NCBI GenBank assembly: GCA_905373785.1
Contig: CAJPUK010000046.1
Coordinates: forward strand, 1 to 14,787
DNA from: an uncultured Johnsonella sp.
GTDB lineage: Bacteria; Bacillota; Clostridia; Lachnospirales; Lachnospiraceae
Length of the DNA stretch: 14,787 bases
Direction: 5' to 3'
Shown piece after piece: positions 7,600 to 14,787 of the stretch. The position numbers and the translations under genes are program-made. The notes under the pieces were generated by a model. It worked only from the letters and a program-made list of their open reading frames with translations, was not told where the DNA came from and did not search any database. The stretch's first letter is position 1. Each line of letters opens with the position of its first letter.

Positions 7600-10500
7600 T
7601 TATCCTACAGTTTTTACAGCATTTTCCTTTATATTTTCAATTTTTGCCATAAGAGTTCTCACCGTCTTTGCATCAAAAAGCTTGGTAACACTTACAGGTT
7701 TATCAAAAGGAGGCTTTTGTAAGTCCGTAACATCTTCCATATAGCCGTTTTGCTCAATATGGTTTATAACCTTATTGACAAAGGCTATCTGTCTTTGATT
7801 TAAGGACTCATTATTAATAAACTCGGAAAAAGCTTCCATAGCCGCTTCATGCTCAAGCTTTGCTATCTTTCTTACAAGCAAGCCGAAAGGTGTATCTTTG
7901 TACTCTCTTTTATAGTCCTCACTGCTGCCCAGCTCCTTGGTAAGTACCCTTTCAAGCTCCTCATAGTCTCCCTTTGAAAGTGCTATATTGTGTGTAAGCT
8001 TGTATATGGGCAGGGCATCTTTATTATCTTCCACATAACGATTGACCTTCTTCCTGTAATCTTCAAAATTATAGGCAGCTACAAGTGTTGCACCTTCTTT
8101 TTCTTCAATAACCACATCCTTGAGATTGGTAATAATGCTGCTTTTTGCATCGTTATCAACAACAAACTTTATCAAATCCCTAAGACTTCTTCGACTATGC
8201 TCAAAGCTAAGAATATCTTTTTCCTCCCAATACTTATCCGTATTGATTTTTTTAATCTCTTCAAGTTTATCCTTAACTTGAGGTATGCTGATACGCCCTT
8301 CAAGTGCAAGCGCAGTTTCACAAAGTACATTTTTAATACTGCCGAACTCCGTCTTTGAATTTATATCAGCAAGTATCAAACCATACATAAAATTGTCAAA
8401 ACGCTTTGCATACTCATCACCATCCTTTAATACTATAAGAGGCGCTATATGTGTACTAAGTTCCAATTTATCTCCATCACTTATACAGGTAAATGCATTT
8501 GTCTTGTTATACTTTTCCACATATTTAAGCCTTAATTTAACGGATACTAAATTTTTATCAAGTTGTGCTATACTTCTACAACACTCCTCTATAAGAGCAA
8601 CTCTCCACTCCTGATACTTATCCTCAACATAGGTGCTTTTTTGCATGGCTGTTATAAGCTCTATTTTTTTATTAAATATATTTTCAGAAAGGGACTTTGT
8701 TTCTTTACCCTCGTATCCGTTTGCGTGTACTTTAAAATATTCAAAATTACCGCAATAGTCAAATATCAAAAACCTGCGTTTTCCGCTATACTCACCATCA
8801 ATCTTATCGGTAAACAGGATATTTGGAGCAAGTCTTGTACCTCTTCCTATCATTTGCCAAAACTTGGTCTTAGACCTTACCTTCTTAAAAAATACCAAAT
8901 TCACACATTCCGGTACATCAATACCGGTGTCCATCATGTCAACCGATACCGCAATCCTTGGATCTTTATCAGGATTTTTGAAATCATCTATAATAGTTTG
9001 AGCATGTGAATCATCACATATGACCCTTTGGGCAAAACCTCCGTTATAATAAGGATAGAGCTTATTAAAACGCTCTACTATAAACTCGGCATGTTTTTTA
9101 TTTTGGGCAAATATAATAGTCTTGCCAAGTTTATCCCCACCTGCAACCTTAATACCTCTTTCCATCAAGTCTTGTAAAACTTCATCAACAGTATCTGCAT
9201 TAAACACAAACTTATTAAGTTTCTCAGAAGGTATAAAATCCGGAACATAATCATCTTCCGCAAAATCATCCTCGAACCTTTCTTTGTCTTCTTGAGATAA
9301 CTGTGCATAAGTTATACCCTCTTCCATAAATTTAGTCTTAACCTCATAGGTGTAATAGGGTACAAGTACATTGTCCTTTTCAACTGCCGTCTCATAATCA
9401 TAGGCATAGGTAGGCACTCCATGCTCCATCTCAAAAAAGTCATAGGTATTTCTGTCTACATCGGTCTTTGGTGTAGCGGTAAGTCCCACTGTCAAAGCAT
9501 CAAAATATTCAAATATCGCCCTGTACTTATTAAATATACTCCTATGACTCTCATCTATAATAATCAAATCAAAATGTGCAGGTGTAAATAAACTTACCCC
9601 CTCCTTCGTCTTGCAATTATCTATGGCACGAAGCATCGTAGGATATGTAGAAAATACTATTCTTGCATTACGCTCGTCTTTATTTGAACAAAGATTACAT
9701 AAAGACATATGGGGAAGATAATTTTTAAAATCATCCTTTGCCTGCTTAACCAGTGCAGTTCTGTCTGCAAGGAACAAAATATTGGTAACATAACCGCCAC
9801 GACTTAACACATCTGCAAGGCTGGATGCCGTTCTGGTCTTTCCGGTACCGGTAGCCATTACAAGCAGACTGCTTCTAAATCCCTGTTCAATATGGTCGCA
9901 AACTGCCCTGATAGCTTCCTTTTGATAGTATCTGTCCGTAATCTTATCATTGATAACGATTTTATCTAATTTTTTTCTTTCTTCACGCCTATTAATAAGC
10001 TTTTGTAAATCATCCTTACTGAAAAATCCGCTTACTCTTCTTTGAGGACCTGTTTTGTCATCCCAAAAATAAGTTTCAAAGCCGTTACTTGTAAACATTA
10101 TAGGTCTTCTGCCGAACTTCTTTTCAAGACAGTCCGCATAAAGTACAGCCTGCTTTCTTCCCACATTTGGGTCTTTACTGCTTCGCTTGGCTTCAATAAG
10201 GGCTAGAGGAAGACCGTCTTTTCCAAAAAGCACATAGTCCGCATAGCCTTTTTGCCCTACTACCCCTGCCATATCTTCTACAGGATATTCCTGCCACACA
10301 TCAGTTTCAGCACCTTCTATAGTCCAACCAAGGTCTTTTAAGTCTATGTCTATATATCGCTTTCTTGTAGTAAATTCTGTAATATCCTCAGGTTCAAATG
10401 TTCTCTCAACCTTGTTTTGTTCCTTAGTTTTCGTATAGGTAGCAGACAGTTCTTCTATTTGTTTACGAAGTTTTTCTATTTCGGCATCTTTTTCACCAAG

Positions 10501-10971
10501 TAAACTTTCCTGCTCTTTTATCTTTTTCGTATCTATAATAACTTTTTCTTTAGGAATAAGTTTTTCATCAAAATGTCTCTCTTCATAAGCAGAGCCGTAA
10601 CAATAATCTATCCACTGTATAAATTCAAAAAGTATTTCCAGTGTCAGTAAGGCTTCTCCCGCACTTATAAATTTTTCCGAATGTACGGCATTATTTCCCA
10701 CTTTTATAAGTGTAGGCAGTTTCGCCCAAGTGTTAGAATCAAGAGCAAATCTGAAACTCGGCTCATGTATAAGTGATTGAAGATTGTCTTTATATGGCAT
10801 TCGTATGGAAAAGTCTGCCGAGTATACCCACTTTACACCCAGTTCCAAGGCTTTTCTGCTTCCCACTGCACACATCGCAGGTGCGGTAGCAAAAACCTTT
10901 TCAGCTTCTATCGCAGCCGCCGCAAATAAGGCATATTCTTTTTTATCTTTCAGAAAACCGAAGTTCGACAT
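7600..10971 (-). CDS. hsdR: Type I restriction endonuclease subunit R
   Basis: The motor and nuclease subunit of a type I restriction-modification enzyme, which translocates and cuts foreign unmethylated DNA. It has 1123 residues. A DUF4145-like N-terminal domain (about 10-125, with GNNAVH at 92-97) is followed by a charged coiled coil (about 148-190). The PD-(D/E)xK nuclease comes next (D245, then E260-A-K262 in ALIEAKR). The helicase has Walker A ATGTGKT (373-379), DESH (473-476), TAT (498-500), DTGIDVPE (681-688) and QMIGRGTR (706-713), then a C-terminal EcoEI-type region. All catalytic motifs look intact. AGGAGT lies eight bases before the start, and a separate promoter lies in the upstream gap. 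HsdM is absent from the window. No terminator follows, so transcripts may continue into the transporter operon. Confidence 0.96.
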   Translation of the reverse strand: MSNFGFLKDKKEYALFAAAAIEAEKVFATAPAMCAVGSRKALELGVKWVYSADFSIRMPYKDNLQSLIHEPSFRFALDSNTWAKLPTLIKVGNNAVHSEKFISAGEALLTLEILFEFIQWIDYCYGSAYEERHFDEKLIPKEKVIIDTKKIKEQESLLGEKDAEIEKLRKQIEELSATYTKTKEQNKVERTFEPEDITEFTTRKRYIDIDLKDLGWTIEGAETDVWQEYPVEDMAGVVGQKGYADYVLFGKDGLPLALIEAKRSSKDPNVGRKQAVLYADCLEKKFGRRPIMFTSNGFETYFWDDKTGPQRRVSGFFSKDDLQKLINRREERKKLDKIVINDKITDRYYQKEAIRAVCDHIEQGFRSSLLVMATGTGKTRTASSLADVLSRGGYVTNILFLADRTALVKQAKDDFKNYLPHMSLCNLCSNKDERNARIVFSTYPTMLRAIDNCKTKEGVSLFTPAHFDLIIIDESHRSIFNKYRAIFEYFDALTVGLTATPKTDVDRNTYDFFEMEHGVPTYAYDYETAVEKDNVLVPYYTYEVKTKFMEEGITYAQLSQEDKERFEDDFAEDDYVPDFIPSEKLNKFVFNADTVDEVLQDLMERGIKVAGGDKLGKTIIFAQNKKHAEFIVERFNKLYPYYNGGFAQRVICDDSHAQTIIDDFKNPDKDPRIAVSVDMMDTGIDVPECVNLVFFKKVRSKTKFWQMIGRGTRLAPNILFTDKIDGEYSGKRRFLIFDYCGNFEYFKVHANGYEGKETKSLSENIFNKKIELITAMQKSTYVEDKYQEWRVALIEECCRSIAQLDKNLVSVKLRLKYVEKYNKTNAFTCISDGDKLELSTHIAPLIVLKDGDEYAKRFDNFMYGLILADINSKTEFGSIKNVLCETALALEGRISIPQVKDKLEEIKKINTDKYWEEKDILSFEHSRRSLRDLIKFVVDNDAKSSIITNLKDVVIEEKEGATLVAAYNFEDYRKKVNRYVEDNKDALPIYKLTHNIALSKGDYEELERVLTKELGSSEDYKREYKDTPFGLLVRKIAKLEHEAAMEAFSEFINNESLNQRQIAFVNKVINHIEQNGYMEDVTDLQKPPFDKPVSVTKLFDAKTVRTLMAKIENIKENAVKTVG

Positions 10972-11049
10972 AATGTTTACTCCTATATATGCTTAATTTA
11001 ATAAACAAGTAAATCTTAAAATAATCTTTAATAAAAAGTACTTATTATC

Positions 11050-11077
11050 ATTATACATTATTTATCAATTGTCTCAA
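11050..11077 (-). promoter_or_regulatory. Promoter of hsdR
   Basis: On the - strand, TTGAGA (11072-11077) and a perfect TATAAT (11050-11055) are 16 bases apart. The predicted start is near 11043, giving an AT-rich leader of about 70 bases. This would allow hsdR to be expressed independently of the recombinase and hsdS cassette upstream. Confidence 0.7.
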
Positions 11078-11094
11078 GAGATTATATAAAAATA

Positions 11095-11658
11095 CTAGGC
11101 AGAAAGGTGTGAAAAAGAGGAATATTTCGATTTGTCTAACTTACACTTTATTTTTACAAATTTCTTTTGAATGTCTATATCTGGTAAATATACTCTTATG
11201 CTTTGTAACTCTTGAGCATTTATATTAGCTTGATTAACCGCTCCTTTAGCCATATCCCTTAGTTTACTCTTAATTACTTCAAGATTCATATATTGTGATA
11301 ATACTTCTGGTAACATTTGATTGTTCAAACGAACCCTTATAATATACCCTGCAATAATCATATCTTCATTCAAATTAAAAGTTGTAGTTTTACCAACTAG
11401 TTCAATGCTATTTGTCCTATTAAATAACAAATCTCCTTTTCTAACTACATATTTTTCAAGTTCATAATCTGAAATATCAATATATTTAAGGTCTCCTAAA
11501 TCTAATTTTCCATCAACTGTAATATTGTTCATTCTGAGATAAGGGTATTTTCCGCCTTCTACTGCTGGATTGCTTGTCCCATATCTAACATCTTTTGCAA
11601 TATCTCCTATTTGAACTACTTGCCAGTTTTTAGAGTTGTATATCGGATCCCCAAACAT
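11095..11658 (-). CDS. hsdS: Partial HsdS specificity cassette (single TRD, probably silent)
   Basis: HsdS chooses the DNA target of a type I enzyme through two target-recognition domains and is usually about 380-480 residues. This frame has only 187, covering one domain. It starts at MFGDPIYNSKNW, a motif normally found in the middle of HsdS just ahead of the second domain. The conserved lead-in continues upstream in frame (SLFIE before M1) into a stop 13 codons earlier. It ends shortly after VKIKCKLDKSKY, where the central helix would normally begin. No Shine-Dalgarno sequence lies 5-12 bases before the ATG, the only start available. These features fit a donor cassette that becomes expressed only after recombination with a complete hsdS elsewhere. 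A plain truncated remnant, or translation coupled to the recombinase gene 23 bases upstream, is also possible. Confidence 0.85.
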   Translation of the reverse strand: MFGDPIYNSKNWQVVQIGDIAKDVRYGTSNPAVEGGKYPYLRMNNITVDGKLDLGDLKYIDISDYELEKYVVRKGDLLFNRTNSIELVGKTTTFNLNEDMIIAGYIIRVRLNNQMLPEVLSQYMNLEVIKSKLRDMAKGAVNQANINAQELQSIRVYLPDIDIQKKFVKIKCKLDKSKYSSFSHLSA

Positions 11659-11666
11659 CTCTATAA

Positions 11667-11690
11667 ATAGGGAGTGGCAGCCTACCCTAT
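11667..11690. repeat. Interrupted dyad at the recombinase/hsdS-cassette junction
   Basis: On the - strand, ATAGGG-TA-GGC faces GCC-ACT-CCCTAT around a single central T. It overlaps the last codons and stop of the recombinase gene and ends nine bases before the ATG of the hsdS cassette, within the region that leads into the conserved SLFIEMFGDP coding block. Its size and symmetry would suit a tyrosine recombinase site, but no second copy is in the window. It could also be a weak hairpin without function. Confidence 0.45.
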
Positions 11691-12668
11691 GTACCTCCTA
11701 TGCGATATCTTTACATTGTTTTGACTCACCATAGCATATTGCATAGTTGTATCAATTTTCACATGACCAAGCAGTTGTTGCACCTGCTCTATCGGCATTC
11801 CTTTATCAATGGCTTTTGTTGCCAAAGTCCTTCTGAACTTATGAGGATGCACCTTAGTAATTCCGAGTCTCCGCCCAAGTTGTCTAAGCCTTATTTCCAC
11901 TCCGCTTATTTCAAGTCTGTTATAAGGCTTTAAAAGAGATACAAAAAGAGCCGGATTGTTATCAGTTCTACTTTCCAGATAGTTATACAAATGTATCTTA
12001 GTCCTTGCATCAAAGTACACCGGTCGCTCCTTACTACCTTTACCGAATACTATACATTCCCTGTTTTCAAAATCAATATCTTCTCTATTTAAGTGAACTA
12101 ATTCTCCGACTCTCATTCCTGTTGAGGACAGCAAGTCAATCATTGCCAAATCCCTTATATTGCCACATTTATCCCTCATAGTTTCAAGAGCCTCATCCGT
12201 ATAAGTTTCCTTTACCGTTTTATTGGTTTTAATTTTATGAATTCTTCTGACGGGACTTTTCAATATATAGTTTTCATCTTCAAGCCATGAAAAGAAACTC
12301 GATAAAATTCTTCTAATATTGTCTATATTGGACTTGCTGCAATTATTCAACTTTTGATAATCTGATAAATAATTTCTCAAGTCATCGGTTTGCATCTTAG
12401 TTACATGCATACCTACAATGGAAAATAATTTACCTATTGATGACTCGTAGTATTTCAGCGTCTTCTTGCTACAACCTTCTACTCTTTTTGCAGATATGAA
12501 TGATAAAAGTAATTCTTCATTACTCTCTTGTTCCTGTTCCAAAGGTATATCACTTACAGTCACATTCCACAGACAATTTTGTAAAACATACTCTAACTGC
12601 TGCATTTGTGCATTATCCAAATACGGTAACATCTGTCTTGAAATCTCTGATATAAGCTTATTTTTCAT
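11682..12668 (-). CDS. Tyrosine recombinase (XerD-like), associated with type I hsdS
   Basis: A site-specific recombinase that cuts and rejoins DNA through a phosphotyrosine. The 328-residue protein has an N-terminal extension of about 50 residues, a SAM-like core-binding domain (about 51-140) and a catalytic domain (about 155-325). All catalytic residues are visible: R186 (TGMRVGE), the beta-hairpin lysine in GKGSKER (210-216), H276 and R279 (HKFR), H302 (LLGH) and nucleophile Y311. It therefore looks active. GGAAGG lies about nine bases before the ATG. The gene sits directly upstream of a partial hsdS on the same strand, an arrangement known from type I loci in which a recombinase shuffles HsdS domains. 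Integration/excision of the island or chromosome dimer resolution are less likely alternatives. Confidence 0.92.
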   Translation of the reverse strand: MKNKLISEISRQMLPYLDNAQMQQLEYVLQNCLWNVTVSDIPLEQEQESNEELLLSFISAKRVEGCSKKTLKYYESSIGKLFSIVGMHVTKMQTDDLRNYLSDYQKLNNCSKSNIDNIRRILSSFFSWLEDENYILKSPVRRIHKIKTNKTVKETYTDEALETMRDKCGNIRDLAMIDLLSSTGMRVGELVHLNREDIDFENRECIVFGKGSKERPVYFDARTKIHLYNYLESRTDNNPALFVSLLKPYNRLEISGVEIRLRQLGRRLGITKVHPHKFRRTLATKAIDKGMPIEQVQQLLGHVKIDTTMQYAMVSQNNVKISHRRYIG

Positions 12669-12689
12669 ATCAATACACCTTCCTTTTTA

Positions 12690-12710
12690 TTGTATATTGA
12701 CATGATACAA
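12690..12710. promoter_or_regulatory. Inverted repeat ahead of the recombinase gene (possible operator)
   Basis: TTGTAT (12690-12695) and ATACAA (12705-12710) are separated by nine bases, 22 bases upstream of the recombinase start. A confident promoter could not be assigned here, and the gap to rloB (12669-12768) shows no clear terminator. The dyad could be a repressor site or a recombinase-binding site. Confidence 0.35.
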
Positions 12711-12768
12711 TTTTTACTATATCAATAATACCGTTTTTCTAAATATTTAAAAAAGTCTACAGTTTTAC

Positions 12769-13398
12769 CTATTCTATTGATTTATTAATACTTTTAATCC
12801 AACTGTCATTATCACTTTCAAACAACTTTATAAACTTTATAAAATTTGTACTGCCTATTTCACAATCCTGTTGGTTTAACTTTTCTATTCTAACGCTCAT
12901 ATCTTTATAATTTTCAGTTGTAATATATTTCATAACTTCAAGTATTTGATCGTACTTTCCCCTATAACTTTTAACTTCTGTATACTTTTCTATCAACTCG
13001 GCATTTACCTTTTTGGCAGACGACTTCAAATTTTCATCAGTCCAATGCTTTGTTATGATTTGCATTGTGCATGGATTTCCAAAAATAATAACTTTAGAAG
13101 CAGCGTTATCAATTCCATGGAACTCATTAATTTTTCTTTTTATATCTTCATATTGCTCATACGGTTTTTTATCTGTATCACAAAATATGAGTACTACTTC
13201 ATAAGAACCGTTTTGATAACTATCTTGATACCTTGCAGGAATATTACCATTACCTTCTGCATTAACCAAAAATATATCATATTTATCACTCCATACCTCA
13301 AGCCTTTTCAAACAGCTTAAATACTCATATTCCTCATTGCCTTCGCATATAATACAAATCTTGTGCTTACTAAAAAAATCAGGAAGTCTTCTTTTCAT
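12769..13398 (-). CDS. rloB: RloB-like TOPRIM protein
   Basis: A 209-residue protein resembling the RloB family, named from genes lying inside type I restriction loci of Campylobacter, and similar in type to the second component of AbiL abortive-infection systems. It shows the TOPRIM hallmarks: a glutamate in IICEGNEEYEY (E19) after a beta strand, and a DxD in VVLIFCDTDK (D74, D76). These are expected to bind Mg2+ in a nuclease or nuclease-like site. A later conserved-looking segment reads VIIFGNPCTMQIITKHW. The start at 13398 was chosen because AGAGGAA lies eight bases upstream; the in-frame ATG at 13419 has its nearest purine run only two bases away. The gene begins four bases after the ATPase gene's stop, so the two products probably act together. 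Biochemical activity is inferred. Confidence 0.8.
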   Translation of the reverse strand: MKRRLPDFFSKHKICIICEGNEEYEYLSCLKRLEVWSDKYDIFLVNAEGNGNIPARYQDSYQNGSYEVVLIFCDTDKKPYEQYEDIKRKINEFHGIDNAASKVIIFGNPCTMQIITKHWTDENLKSSAKKVNAELIEKYTEVKSYRGKYDQILEVMKYITTENYKDMSVRIEKLNQQDCEIGSTNFIKFIKLFESDNDSWIKSINKSIE

Positions 13399-13402
13399 CA
13401 GC

Positions 13403-14665
13403 TTAATTCCTCTTTGCATTACCTTTAATGCTAAGCAATGAATTAATTAACTCCGGATCCGGCAATGCCCCAAGAGTACCTTTTCTGTATTTTTCAATAA
13501 TATCTGAGGTATCTCTAACTCCCTTCGCAGCTGTAAAGTCTGCGAGTGAATACACATATACTCCGGCTTCATCCTTATGGACAAACCAAATCTGTTCCTT
13601 TCTAAATAGCCTTTTACAATCCATAAGATTAATATCATGTACCGTAAATATCATCTGTGCATTTTCATTCAGCTCATTATTAAACATTGCCACAATAGCT
13701 CTGGTAAGCTTGAAATGTATACTGCTGTCCAGTTCATCTACTACAAGAATTCTTCCTTGCTCAAGTGCCTCTATAACATAACCTGCAATTGCGGCAATCT
13801 TTTTGGTTCCTGTAGAATCAAATAAAACACTTGGTACAGAAACTCCCTTATAAGTGGATACTAATCTAATCTGATCCATAATATCATCTAAAACCTCGAG
13901 TACTTTTTCCTCCGGTTTTTTATCATACTCTACAGATTCCAATTTGATTTTATCCATAGCCACATATTCAAAGTTATCCATATATAAATCTGCATTTTTT
14001 ATAAACTCAACTATTTTTTGCTGTAATTTATTTTTATTCTTCATAAGTTCAATAGTATGTTCCATAGGAATGTTATTCATATTAATAACATCTATTTTCT
14101 CTGCAAAACCTATAAGAATATTCTTAATCTCACTTAGCTTTTCAAACTTATTTGTATCAATCAAATAATATAACAAATTATTATTTGATATCATAGGAAT
14201 CATAGCTTGTAAGTCTTGATCGACAGATGTAAATATTTCTTTTACAGTATCTTTCTCTAACCAATTTTCCTCTTTTTCATTGCCATATTTATCCTTAAAA
14301 ACTTCTGAAAAGGATTCATATATGTATTCTTCTTTTACTGCATCATATTTAAATTTATATGAAAACTTTCTACCTGATGCCATGAATATTACGCCCAGCT
14401 CGCATACATTATTATTTGTAAATATATTTGGCATCAAATCACTTTTTCTATTTAACAATACTTCCTTTATCGCTCTGATACATTTTATCAGACAAGTCTT
14501 TCCTGAATTATTAGGTCCATAAATTCCTGCTGTTTTCAGTATATTAAAATTATTTTCCTTATGTACATTAGCTCCAAACTTCTTATTTCGCATATCCGCT
14601 TTCATAGAAAAAATAATGGTATCTTCAAAAGCATAGCAATTCTTTACACTTAGCTCTATAATCAT
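13403..14665 (-). CDS. rloA: RloA-like AAA/ABC-type ATPase (defence-associated)
   Basis: A 420-residue soluble ATPase of the OLD/RecF-like ABC-fold group found in many phage-defence pairs. It has the N-terminal pattern IIELSVKNCYAFEDTIIFSM, Walker A GPNNSGKT (50-57), a signature-like DSTGTKK (283-289), Walker B ILVVDELD (306-313) with the catalytic glutamate, and a switch histidine in FTVHD (H343). The middle region (about 100-260) is helical and probably partly coiled coil. No TOPRIM domain is fused to it; instead the next gene supplies one. GGAGG is eight bases before the ATG, and a promoter with TATAAT lies just upstream. This layout recalls RloA-RloB, AbiL and, more distantly, PARIS (ATPase plus TOPRIM effector). 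The family assignment is good; the biological role is inferred. Confidence 0.85.
   Translation of the reverse strand: MIIELSVKNCYAFEDTIIFSMKADMRNKKFGANVHKENNFNILKTAGIYGPNNSGKTCLIKCIRAIKEVLLNRKSDLMPNIFTNNNVCELGVIFMASGRKFSYKFKYDAVKEEYIYESFSEVFKDKYGNEKEENWLEKDTVKEIFTSVDQDLQAMIPMISNNNLLYYLIDTNKFEKLSEIKNILIGFAEKIDVINMNNIPMEHTIELMKNKNKLQQKIVEFIKNADLYMDNFEYVAMDKIKLESVEYDKKPEEKVLEVLDDIMDQIRLVSTYKGVSVPSVLFDSTGTKKIAAIAGYVIEALEQGRILVVDELDSSIHFKLTRAIVAMFNNELNENAQMIFTVHDINLMDCKRLFRKEQIWFVHKDEAGVYVYSLADFTAAKGVRDTSDIIEKYRKGTLGALPDPELINSLLSIKGNAKRN
13407..13413 (-). promoter_or_regulatory. Ribosome binding site deciding the rloB start
   Basis: AGAGGAA on the - strand, eight bases before ATG at 13398, lies inside the last codons of the ATPase gene. 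It favours this start over the longer frame beginning at 13419. Confidence 0.65.
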
Positions 14666-14699
14666 AGCTTATACCTCCAAAACATCCCTTGCTTTTACC

Positions 14700-14728
14700 A
14701 TTATAACATCTGAATATTTTTTATGTAA
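14700..14728 (-). promoter_or_regulatory. Promoter of the rloA-rloB pair
   Basis: On the - strand, a perfect TATAAT (14700-14705) has a TG two bases upstream. A weak -35-like TTACAT (14723-14728) is 17 bases away. The predicted start is near 14693, about 28 bases before the rloA start. Confidence 0.6.
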
Positions 14729-14739
14729 GATTTTTACAT
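14723..14739. promoter_or_regulatory. Dyad overlapping the rloA -35 region (possible operator)
   Basis: ATGTAA (14723-14728) and TTACAT (14734-14739) form a perfect six-base inverted repeat with a five-base spacer, lying on the -35 element. A regulator bound here would block the promoter. No regulator gene is visible in the window. Confidence 0.4.
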
Positions 14740-14787
14740 TAAAAATTTTTAGAAGTTATGAATACCACACAATATCTTGATAAACAC
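14740..14787. other. Window edge: AT palindrome and possible tail of an upstream gene
   Basis: A perfect 12-base AT palindrome (TAAAAATTTTTA, 14740-14751) is followed by too little sequence to interpret. All three - strand frames close with a stop within or next to this stretch, so an upstream gene could end here, but none can be identified. Confidence 0.3.

Noticed and set aside
10784..10996. Plus-strand frame overlapping the start of hsdR as a possible antidote gene
   Set aside because: It has no ribosome binding site and is the exact complement of the conserved N-terminal coding region of hsdR.
12946..13320. Plus-strand open frame of about 124 codons opposite rloB
   Set aside because: The translation is hydrophobic only because it mirrors an AT-rich gene. 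It has no Shine-Dalgarno site and no recognisable domain.
13399..13419. Longer start for RloB at ATG 13419
   Set aside because: The nearest purine run is only two bases from that ATG, whereas ATG 13398 has AGAGGAA at a normal distance.
14740..14751. AT palindrome as a terminator of an upstream gene
   Set aside because: The stem is pure A/T without a GC core and lies too near the window edge to show an upstream gene.

Overview
The window comes from a low-GC Gram-positive anaerobe, most likely a clostridial (Lachnospiraceae-like) Firmicute. The evidence is AT-rich DNA, strong AGGAGG-type ribosome binding sites, a TTG start, a lipoprotein-type solute-binding protein, sigma-A-like promoters with TATAAT boxes, and the protein families present. 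No tRNA, rRNA, CRISPR array or insertion sequence was seen. The species assignment is an inference.

Left part (1-1754, + strand): the C-terminal half of IMP dehydrogenase (guaB, cut by the window edge), followed three bases later by an ApbE-type FAD:protein FMN transferase that starts with TTG. A strong symmetrical terminator at about 1697-1754 closes this unit and can work on both strands. From 1755 to 2023 there is no gene, but there are several inverted repeats, two of which share an arm and so cannot form together.

Middle part (2024-7598, - strand): a complete five-gene ABC importer of the oligopeptide/dipeptide class. In transcription order it encodes a lipoprotein binding protein, two permeases and two ATPases, with short gaps or overlaps throughout and a good promoter just ahead of the binding-protein gene. 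It would bring peptides (possibly another family-5 ligand such as nickel) into the cell.

Right part (7600-14787, - strand): a defence island. In transcription order it contains an AAA/ABC-type ATPase and a TOPRIM-like RloB protein (an RloA-RloB pair), a tyrosine recombinase, a one-TRD HsdS cassette with no visible ribosome binding site, and a full-length type I restriction subunit HsdR with its own promoter. The methylase HsdM and a complete HsdS are not in the window and must lie beyond 14787 or elsewhere if the system works. A recombinase beside a partial hsdS, with a dyad exactly at the junction, resembles loci in which DNA rearrangement changes the specificity of a type I enzyme. No terminator was seen between hsdR and the transporter operon, so defence transcripts may run into the importer genes.
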